Below are positions 8,665 through 15,447 of a DNA stretch of 64,000 nucleotides, piece after piece (position 1 is the stretch's first letter; each line of letters begins with the position of its first letter). The stretch lies in NCBI RefSeq assembly GCF_013385425.1, contig NZ_JACAQA010000022.1, forward strand, positions 1-64,000, read 5' to 3'. A model generated the notes under the pieces. It did not search any database, was not told where the DNA came from, and saw only the letters and a list, made by a program, of their open reading frames with translations. This stretch comes from Pseudomonas gingeri (GTDB lineage: Bacteria > Pseudomonadota > Gammaproteobacteria > Pseudomonadales > Pseudomonadaceae). A program made the translations under genes and the position numbers.

Positions 8665-9876
8665 TTACTGGCGGTAGGTTTTCAGGAACGAACCGATGCG
8701 CCCGATGGCCTGTTCCAGGTCATCCACCCGTGGCAGGGTGACCACGCGGAAGTGATCGGGCCATGGCCAGTTGAACGCGGTGCCCTGGACCACCAGCAGC
8801 TTTTCCGAGATCAGCAGGTCGAGGACGAACTTCTCGTCGTTGAGAATCGGGCAGACTTTCGGGTCGATCCGCGGGAAGGCGTAGAGCGCGCCCATGGGTT
8901 TCACGCAGCTGACGCCGGGAATGTCGTTGAGCAGTTCCCAGGTGCGGTTGCGTTGTTCCAGCAGGCGACCGGCCGGCAGCACCAGGTCGTTGATGCTCTG
9001 GTAGCCGCCGAGGGCGGTCTGGATCGCGTGCTGGCTCGGCACGTTGGCGCACAGGCGCATGTTGGCCAGGATGTCGATGCCTTCGATATAGCTCTGGGCA
9101 TTGTGCTTGGGACCGGAGATCGCCACCCAGCCGGAGCGGAAGCCCGCGACCCGGTAGGACTTGGACAGGCCGTTGAAGGTCAGGCACAGCAGGTCCGGCG
9201 CCAGGGATGCGGTGCAGACGTGTACGGCATCGTCGTAGAGGATCTTGTCGTAGATCTCGTCGGAAAAAACCACGAGGTTGTGCTGGCGGGCCAGTTCGAG
9301 CATGCCCAGCAGCACCTCCTTGGAATACACCGCGCCCGTCGGATTGTTCGGGTTGATGATCACCAGGGCCTTGGTATTGGGGGTGATCTTGGCCTTGATA
9401 TCGGCCAGGTCCGGCCACCAGTTGGCCTGTTCGTCGCACAGGTAGTGCACCGGGTTGCCGCCGGCCAGGCTCACGGCGGCGGTCCACAGCGGGTAGTCCG
9501 GTGCCGGGATCAGTACTTCGTCGCCATTGTTGAGCAGGGCCTGCATGGACATCACGATCAGTTCGGACACGCCATTGCCCAGGTAGATGTCTTCGATGCC
9601 GACACCTTCGACCTGCTTCTGCTGGTAGTACTGCATGACCGCCTTGCGGGCGCTGTACAACCCCTTGGAGTCACTGTAGCCCTGTGCGGTCGGCAGGTTG
9701 CGGATCACGTCCAGGAGGATTTCGTCCGGGGCTTCGAAACCGAAGGGCGCCGGGTTGCCGATGTTCAGCTTGAGGATGCGATGGCCTTCCTCTTCCAGGC
9801 GTTTGGCGTGCTTGAGCACCGGGCCGCGAATGTCGTAGCAGACGTTGGCGAGCTTGTTCGATTTGCTGACCTGCAT
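8665..9876 (-). CDS. alaA: PLP-dependent alanine aminotransferase (AlaA type), 403 aa
   Basis: Class I/II aminotransferase, probably glutamate-pyruvate transaminase. NPNNPTGAVYS and the PLP-lysine segment GLSKSYRVAGFRSGW are both present. The start MQVSKSNKLANVCYD at 9876 gives the usual AlaA length; the frame runs open far upstream, but that extension has no family similarity. It diverges from msrB across 226 bases. The alaA-msrB-gpx-ospR-sagS order matches what I recall for PA2828 to PA2824. Confidence 0.92.
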   Translation of the reverse strand: MQVSKSNKLANVCYDIRGPVLKHAKRLEEEGHRILKLNIGNPAPFGFEAPDEILLDVIRNLPTAQGYSDSKGLYSARKAVMQYYQQKQVEGVGIEDIYLGNGVSELIVMSMQALLNNGDEVLIPAPDYPLWTAAVSLAGGNPVHYLCDEQANWWPDLADIKAKITPNTKALVIINPNNPTGAVYSKEVLLGMLELARQHNLVVFSDEIYDKILYDDAVHVCTASLAPDLLCLTFNGLSKSYRVAGFRSGWVAISGPKHNAQSYIEGIDILANMRLCANVPSQHAIQTALGGYQSINDLVLPAGRLLEQRNRTWELLNDIPGVSCVKPMGALYAFPRIDPKVCPILNDEKFVLDLLISEKLLVVQGTAFNWPWPDHFRVVTLPRVDDLEQAIGRIGSFLKTYRQ

Positions 9877-10102
9877 GGCGATGTAATCCTGAAAATGGAC
9901 GATCCAGGCGGTCTCGTCGAGGCCGCTATGGCAATACTGCGTTTTCACCTCGTCCCATGGTCCCCGGCCGCCGGCTTGGAAAATCCGTTTGAATGCGTCG
10001 GACGCGGGTGCCAGACTGGCGTTTGACGAGGCGCAATCATACGTGCCACCCGATCCGTGGAAAAGATACAGATCGGGGTTTTTCAGCCGCCGAGGTGTGA
10101 CG

Positions 10103-10498
10103 ATGGAAAAGTTGGAAAAAACCCTGGACGAATGGCGCGCCATGCTCGACCCGGAGCAGTACAACGTGTGCCGGCTCAAAGGCACGGAGCGGCCGTTTTC
10201 CGGCAAATACAACGGCACCAGGACCGATGGGGTCTATCACTGCATCTGCTGCAATGAGCCGCTGTTCGATTCCCGCGCCAAGTTCGACTCCGGCTGCGGC
10301 TGGCCGAGCTTCTACCAGCCCATCGGCGACAGCGCGATGGTCGAGATCCGCGATATCAGCCACGGCATGATCCGCACCGAAGTGGTCTGCGCCAAATGCG
10401 ACGCGCACCTGGGCCATGTGTTTCCCGACGGTCCGCCGCCGACCGGTTTGCGCTACTGCATCAACTCCGTGTGCCTGGATCTGGTGCCGCGGGGCTGA
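10103..10498 (+). CDS. msrB: peptide methionine-(R)-S-oxide reductase, 131 aa
   Basis: Repairs Met-R-sulfoxide in oxidised proteins with thioredoxin as reductant. Zinc ligands are the two CxxC pairs CICC and CAKC; the catalytic Cys is in INSVCLDL near the C-terminus, and GCGWPSF and HLGHVF are typical MsrB motifs. The ATG at 10103 gives the standard N-terminus MEKLEKTLDEWR; the frame is open upstream without family match. Downstream is the glutathione peroxidase gene. Confidence 0.95.
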   Translation: MEKLEKTLDEWRAMLDPEQYNVCRLKGTERPFSGKYNGTRTDGVYHCICCNEPLFDSRAKFDSGCGWPSFYQPIGDSAMVEIRDISHGMIRTEVVCAKCDAHLGHVFPDGPPPTGLRYCINSVCLDLVPRG

Positions 10499-10601
10499 GT
10501 CCGGTTCTTGCGCGGTGTCCCGGAATTCAGGGCCCGCGCCAAGCCCGGCGGGGGAGTCTGTGTGGTCGTGGCTTATAAAGCTCCATCCACCCCGGTTATT
10601 A

Positions 10602-10621
10602 AATTGTGTGCAATTCAATTG
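10602..10621. promoter_or_regulatory. putative OspR/OhrR-type operator upstream of the peroxidase gene
   Basis: Two overlapping palindromes are visible: AATTG-N4-CAATT (10602-10615) and CAATT-C-AATTG (10611-10621). OhrR-family regulators bind AT-rich palindromes of the CAATT/AATTG type. It lies 38 bases before the peroxidase ATG, in front of the operon that also encodes the MarR-type regulator, which would fit autoregulation. Inference from sequence only. Confidence 0.5.
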
Positions 10622-10658
10622 CTCGCTATCTTGTTCGACATTCATTGGAGGAACTGTC

Positions 10659-11144
10659 ATGAGCGATAACCTGCTGAACATCCCTTGCACCACCATCAAG
10701 GGTGAGCAAAAGACCCTGGGCGACTTCGCCGGCAAGGCGATCCTGGTGGTCAACACCGCCAGCAAATGCGGTTTTACCCCTCAGTACAAAGGGCTTGAGC
10801 AACTCTGGCAGTCCTACAAGGACCAGGGGCTGGTCGTCCTCGGTTTCCCCTGCAACCAGTTCGGCAAGCAGGAGCCGGGTAACGAAGGGGCGATTTCCGA
10901 GTTCTGCGAGCTGAACTACGGCGTCAGTTTCCCGCTGTTCAAGAAGATCGACGTCAACGGCGACGGCGCCCACCCGCTGTTCGTCCAGTTGAAGAAACGC
11001 GCGCCGGGGTTGCTCTGGTCCCAGGGCATCAAGTGGAACTTCACCAAGTTCCTGATCGGCAAGGACGGCCGTCTGGTGAAGCGTTTCGCGCCCACCACCA
11101 AGCCCGAGAACCTCACCCGCGAGATCGAAGCCCTGCTTAAATGA
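10659..11144 (+). CDS. glutathione peroxidase family protein, 161 aa
   Basis: Thiol peroxidase of the GPx fold, reducing organic or hydrogen peroxides, most likely with thioredoxin as in other bacterial Cys-GPx proteins. The peroxidatic Cys is in NTASKCGFTPQY, followed by LGFPCNQFGKQEPG and WNFTKFLIGKDG, the catalytic-tetrad regions. The start MSDNLLNIPC follows GGAGGAACTGTC. It overlaps the regulator gene by 4 bases, implying one transcript. I recall the PAO1 equivalent as PA2826. Confidence 0.94.
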   Translation: MSDNLLNIPCTTIKGEQKTLGDFAGKAILVVNTASKCGFTPQYKGLEQLWQSYKDQGLVVLGFPCNQFGKQEPGNEGAISEFCELNYGVSFPLFKKIDVNGDGAHPLFVQLKKRAPGLLWSQGIKWNFTKFLIGKDGRLVKRFAPTTKPENLTREIEALLK

Positions 11145-11599
11145 ACGACCTGTCCAGCGATTCGCTGAGCCTTGACTCCCAGCTCTGCTTCAAGCTCTAC
11201 GCCGCTTCACGGGCAGTGATTCGGGGCTACAAGCCGATGCTGGAACAGTTGGGCCTGACCTATCCGCAGTACCTGGCGATGCTGGTGCTGTGGGAGTGGC
11301 ATGACGGCGCACCGGCGCAACCGACGGTCAAGGCCCTCGGTGAGCGCCTGCTGCTGGACTCGGGGACGCTGACGCCACTGCTCAAGCGCCTTGAGCAGAT
11401 GGCCTTGGTGCAGCGCCGGCGTTCGGCCCTCGACGAGCGTGAAGTGCACCTGAGCCTGAGTCCCGCCGGAGTGGCTCTGCGCGCGCAGGTGCTGCCGATC
11501 AAGGCACGCCTGCTTTGCGACAGTGGTCTCGATCTGACCCGGCTGGATGAACTGCGCGACGGTCTCGACCAGTTACTGACCCAACTCAAGCCGTTGTAG
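11141..11599 (+). CDS. ospR: MarR-family thiol-based peroxide regulator (OspR/OhrR type), 152 aa
   Basis: Winged-helix repressor that senses peroxide through a Cys near the N-terminus. Cys16 in LDSQLCFKLYAASR matches the reactive Cys of OhrR. The wing and recognition region around GTLTPLLKRLEQMALVQRRRS is intact. It is translationally coupled to the peroxidase (ATGA overlap), and its 3' end overlaps the convergent sagS 3' end by 14 bases. The symbol rests on gene order like PA2825 (ospR) next to sagS. A true OhrR is the alternative, but no ohr gene is adjacent. Confidence 0.85.
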   Translation: MNDLSSDSLSLDSQLCFKLYAASRAVIRGYKPMLEQLGLTYPQYLAMLVLWEWHDGAPAQPTVKALGERLLLDSGTLTPLLKRLEQMALVQRRRSALDEREVHLSLSPAGVALRAQVLPIKARLLCDSGLDLTRLDELRDGLDQLLTQLKPL

Positions 11600-13904
11600 C
11601 CGGTACCCACTGTTCGAGCAGGGCGATCAGCTCTTCTCGGCGGAAGGGCTTGGCCAGGTAGTCGCTCATGCCCGCGGCCCGGCAGCGTTCACGTTCCTCG
11701 GGCATGGCGTTGGCCGTCAGCGCCACGATCGGCAGGTTCGGCCAGCGCCCGCTGCGGCGAATCTGCCGACTGGCTTCGTAGCCGTCCATGACGGGCATAT
11801 TGCAATCCATCAGCACCAGGTCGAACACCTGCTGTTCCAGTTGGCTCAGCGCCTCGCCGCCATGGGCGGCCACCGTTACTTCGCAGCCGAGCTTGCCGAG
11901 CATGCCCTTGGCCACCAGCTGATTGACCGGATTGTCCTCCACCAACAGGATCCGGGCCCGGCGTAGCGGCTGGTTGTCCCGCGGCTGCACGTTCAGCTCG
12001 GCCGGGTCATCGGGCAGCAGGATGCGCGCCAGTGTCTGGTACAGCGCGTTGCGCGCCAGCGGCCGGGCCTGTTGCTGCAGCGGGGTGAGGGCGTTGGCCT
12101 GTTCGGTGGGCATGAAGTTGCCATAGGCGGTGACCAGCAGGATCGGCGCGCTGATCGCTGGCCGCAGGCCGAACAGGCATTCCGGGCAGTCGGTGATCAA
12201 CAGGTCGGGGCTGACCCCCGCCAGGCTGTCGTCCAGCCCGTAGCGCTGGTAGTCCAGGCCCCAGACCGGCAATTGGTGGCTGAGCAATTCGCTCAGGCCG
12301 CTGGTGCTCGACGTCACGGCGATGACCTTGCCGGTGAGGCGTCGCGGTGTCGCGGCCGGCGTGTGCCCGGGCAAGGGCAGTTCGGCACAGAACTGGCTGC
12401 CGAAACCGACTTCGGAATTGATCGTCAGGCTGCCTTTCATGGCCTCGCACAGGTTGTAGGTCAGGGTCAGCCCCAGGCCGGTGCCGCCGTACTGGCGGGT
12501 AATGCCGGCGCCGGCCTGGGTGAAGGGCTGGAAGATCTTGGCCTGGGCCTCCTGGGCGATGCCGATGCCGGTGTCGCAGACTTCGATGCGCACGCCGTTG
12601 TCGCGAGCACTCAGGCGCACATCGACGCGGCCGAAGCGGGTGAACTTCAACGCGTTGGACAACAGGTTGCTGACGATCTGCCGCACCCGCGTCGGGTCGC
12701 CCAACACCAGGGCCGGGAATTGCGGGTCGATCAGGCAGGCCAGTTCGACGCTGGGGGCGGCGTTTTGCGAGAGCAGGTTGGCGGTGTCCTCGACCAGGGC
12801 GCCGAGGTCGAAGGGGATGCGTTCCAGCTCCAACTGGCCGGCGTCGAATTTCGACAGGTCGAGGATATCGTTGAGCAACTCCACCAGCACCTTGCCGGAG
12901 TCGTGGGCAATCGACAATTGCTGGCGTTGCTCGGCGTTCAGCTGGCTGTCCAGGGACAGGGCGATCATGCCCAGCAGGCCGTTCAGGGGCGTGCGGATTT
13001 CATGGCTCATGTTGGCCAGGAACGCCGAACGGGCCTGGGCCATGTCCAGGGCCGTGCGGCGCGCCACTTCCAGTTCTTCGTTGGACTGGCTCAGCCGCGC
13101 GTTGCTGGCCTTGAGTTCGGTGGTGCGCGCCGAGACGATATTCTCCAACTGGCCGAGGTAGTCGGTCAGGCGGTTTTCGGCGCTGCGCCGCTGCTGGATC
13201 TCGGTGCCCATGTTTTCGAATTGCTGGTTGGCGACCTTGACCAGTACGCCGATTTCATCGTGTTCATGGCCGGGGGGAAAGGCCAGGCGCGCCTGTTTCG
13301 ACTGGCCCGGGGTGCTGCTGCTGAGCGCCTCGATCACCCGCACCAGGGGTTTGGTCAGCATCGTATAGAACAGCACGAGAAGGATGATGGTGAGGATCAG
13401 GCTGCGGACAAAACCGTTGAGCAGGGTGATCTCGGCCCGATGCAGGAAGCGGATACCGAAGGTGTAGGTGTCGATATCAAGGTGCAGGGTGCCCAGGGAT
13501 TCGTCTGGCAGATGGCTGAGATAAAGCCGGTCTTCGAAGGTGCGATCAGAGCCGAACAGCCAATCGCTGATCATCCGATAGCTGCCTTCCTGGCGCGGTC
13601 GCTCGACGCTGGCCAGGACCATATTGTTGTTGTCGATCAACTGCGCGCGCAGCACCGCCGGCGAGTGCAGCAGGCCAAGGGCCAGTTCCTGCGCCAGTTC
13701 GGCGTCGATGTTGTAGGCGATCCTCGATGCCGGGTTGTGGCTGATTTCCAGCAGGGAAAGGATTTCACGGTTGATCGAGGCGCTTTCGCTGGCATAATCG
13801 ATGCCGATTTGCAGCAGACTGAGCAGTGTTCCCAGAATGAAGCCGACCAGCACCGTCAACCGGGCTTGTTTGTAGGACAAGCGGTGGGTGAACTTTATAT
13901 CCAT
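11586..13904 (-). CDS. sagS: hybrid sensor histidine kinase SagS type, 772 aa
   Basis: Membrane sensor kinase; in P. aeruginosa SagS governs the motile-sessile switch and biofilm tolerance through HptB and BfiS. Order: membrane segment about 14-36, periplasmic sensor, second membrane segment (LILTIILLVLFYTML), HAMP, coiled coil, HisKA with FLANMSHEIRTPLNG, HATPase with GTGLGLTL, a degenerate middle segment, and a C-terminal receiver (VEDNPVNQ, phospho-Asp in LMDCNMPVMDG). No Hpt domain. The start at 13904 (MDIKFTHRL) is chosen because the upstream extension is Arg-rich and without family match. It diverges from the ATPase gene. Confidence 0.88.
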   Translation of the reverse strand: MDIKFTHRLSYKQARLTVLVGFILGTLLSLLQIGIDYASESASINREILSLLEISHNPASRIAYNIDAELAQELALGLLHSPAVLRAQLIDNNNMVLASVERPRQEGSYRMISDWLFGSDRTFEDRLYLSHLPDESLGTLHLDIDTYTFGIRFLHRAEITLLNGFVRSLILTIILLVLFYTMLTKPLVRVIEALSSSTPGQSKQARLAFPPGHEHDEIGVLVKVANQQFENMGTEIQQRRSAENRLTDYLGQLENIVSARTTELKASNARLSQSNEELEVARRTALDMAQARSAFLANMSHEIRTPLNGLLGMIALSLDSQLNAEQRQQLSIAHDSGKVLVELLNDILDLSKFDAGQLELERIPFDLGALVEDTANLLSQNAAPSVELACLIDPQFPALVLGDPTRVRQIVSNLLSNALKFTRFGRVDVRLSARDNGVRIEVCDTGIGIAQEAQAKIFQPFTQAGAGITRQYGGTGLGLTLTYNLCEAMKGSLTINSEVGFGSQFCAELPLPGHTPAATPRRLTGKVIAVTSSTSGLSELLSHQLPVWGLDYQRYGLDDSLAGVSPDLLITDCPECLFGLRPAISAPILLVTAYGNFMPTEQANALTPLQQQARPLARNALYQTLARILLPDDPAELNVQPRDNQPLRRARILLVEDNPVNQLVAKGMLGKLGCEVTVAAHGGEALSQLEQQVFDLVLMDCNMPVMDGYEASRQIRRSGRWPNLPIVALTANAMPEERERCRAAGMSDYLAKPFRREELIALLEQWVPATTA

Positions 13905-14071
13905 GGGGTGGTGTACCACTTTCCTTTCCCTTAGCCCGGCAAGCATAGCTGATTCGATGCGTGCACCGGCAGTGGGGGATTCGATACGCGCGGTGTGCAG
14001 TCTGCCAGAGCTTGCAGGCGCCCGGCGGCGCCAACGCGACATCATCGTATGAACTTGCCTGAGGAAACGTC

Positions 14072-14962
14072 GTGGATTCTCGATTGAATGCCTTTCTTGA
14101 GCGTGCCGATGCGGTGCTCGCCCGTCTTGAACCCCTGTTGCCGGCACCGCGCCAGGCCATCGACTGGAACGGCTGCCTGGCGGCCCGCTGGCAGCGCGAA
14201 GGGCGCAGCGGTTATCTGTTGCCGCTGGAGGTCAGCCTGGACATGCGTTTGTCCGACCTGATCGGCGTCGACAAGCAACGCGAGCAACTGGCGCGCAACA
14301 CCCGCCAGTTCCTCGATGGCCTGCCCGCCAACCATGCCTTGCTCTGGGGGTCGCGCGGCACCGGCAAGTCCTCGTTGGTGCGCGCCTTGCTCGCCGAACA
14401 TGCCAAGGCCGGTTTGCGCCTGATCGAGATCGAGCGCGATCACCTGGCCGACCTGCCGCGGGTGGTGGAGCAGTTGCAAAAGCTGCCCCAGCGTTTCGTG
14501 CTGTTCTGCGATGACCTGTCCTTCGAGGCCGGTGAAGGCGACTACCGTGTGCTCAAGAGTGTGCTCGACGGTTCCCTTGAACAGGCCCCGGACAATGTCC
14601 TGCTCTACGCCACCTCGAACCGCCGGCACCTGGTGCCCGAGAAAGAGAGCGACAACGAAAACTGGAAGCGCGTCGACGGCGAGCTGCACCCCAGCGAAGC
14701 GGTGGAGGACAAGATTGCCCTGTCCGATCGTTTCGGCCTGTGGCTGTCGTTCTATCCCTTTACCCAGGAGCACTTCCTCAGCGTTGTCGAACACTGGATC
14801 GGCGAGTTGGCGCTCAAGGCCGGCCTGGCCTGGCAGCGCGACGAGGCGCTGGATATCCAGGCGGTGCGCTGGGCCACCGGACGCGGCAATCGCAACGGTC
14901 GCTGCGCCTATCAGTTTGCGCGTTATTGGGTGGGTTTGAAGTTGTTGGAGCAGGCACCATGA
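14072..14962 (+). CDS. AAA-type ATPase, DUF815 family, 296 aa
   Basis: Predicted cytoplasmic P-loop ATPase of unknown role. Walker A is LLWGSRGTGKSSLVRALL (about residues 90-107), Walker B is RFVLFCDDLSF, and ATSNRRHLVP resembles sensor 1. The start is GTG with GAGGAAA upstream. The stop overlaps the next start (ATGA), so it is co-expressed with a free-methionine sulfoxide reductase. Function unknown. Confidence 0.9.
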   Translation: MDSRLNAFLERADAVLARLEPLLPAPRQAIDWNGCLAARWQREGRSGYLLPLEVSLDMRLSDLIGVDKQREQLARNTRQFLDGLPANHALLWGSRGTGKSSLVRALLAEHAKAGLRLIEIERDHLADLPRVVEQLQKLPQRFVLFCDDLSFEAGEGDYRVLKSVLDGSLEQAPDNVLLYATSNRRHLVPEKESDNENWKRVDGELHPSEAVEDKIALSDRFGLWLSFYPFTQEHFLSVVEHWIGELALKAGLAWQRDEALDIQAVRWATGRGNRNGRCAYQFARYWVGLKLLEQAP

Positions 14963-15441
14963 TCGATTTGCAGAACACCGGGGCCGGCCTCGAGGGCTAT
15001 GGTCTGTTGCACGCACAGCTGGAATCGTTGCTGGCGGACGAGCGGGATTTCATCGCCAATGCCGCGCAGTTCTCGGCCTTCCTGTTCAATCAGCTGGATG
15101 ACCTGAATTGGGCCGGTTTCTACCTCAATCGCCATGAGGAACTGGTCCTTGGGCCGTTCCAGGGGCAGATCGCCTGCGTGCGCATCCCCTTCGGCCGGGG
15201 CGTCTGCGGCACCGCCGCGGCCACCCGGGAAACCCAGCGGGTCGAAGACGTGCATACGTTTGCCGGGCATATCGCCTGCGACAGCGCCTCGAACAGCGAG
15301 CTGGTGGTGCCACTGGTCAAGGACGGCCGCCTGATCGGCGTGCTCGACCTGGACAGCCCGAGCCTGGCCCGCTTCACCCTCGAAGACCAGGCCGGGATCG
15401 AACACCTGGCAGCGATCTTCCTGCGCCTGACCGACTGCTGA
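14959..15441 (+). CDS. msrC: GAF-type free methionine-(R)-sulfoxide reductase, 160 aa
   Basis: Reduces free Met-R-sulfoxide; cytoplasmic GAF-fold enzyme (E. coli YebR/MsrC). The three conserved Cys are present: QIACVRIPFG, GVCGTAA and HIACDSASNSE, followed by SELVVPL and IGVLDLDSP. It is coupled to the ATPase by a 4-base overlap. With msrB, the peroxidase and ospR, it makes this a small methionine/peroxide repair neighbourhood. Confidence 0.93.
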   Translation: MIDLQNTGAGLEGYGLLHAQLESLLADERDFIANAAQFSAFLFNQLDDLNWAGFYLNRHEELVLGPFQGQIACVRIPFGRGVCGTAAATRETQRVEDVHTFAGHIACDSASNSELVVPLVKDGRLIGVLDLDSPSLARFTLEDQAGIEHLAAIFLRLTDC

Positions 15442-15447
15442 GGCGAC

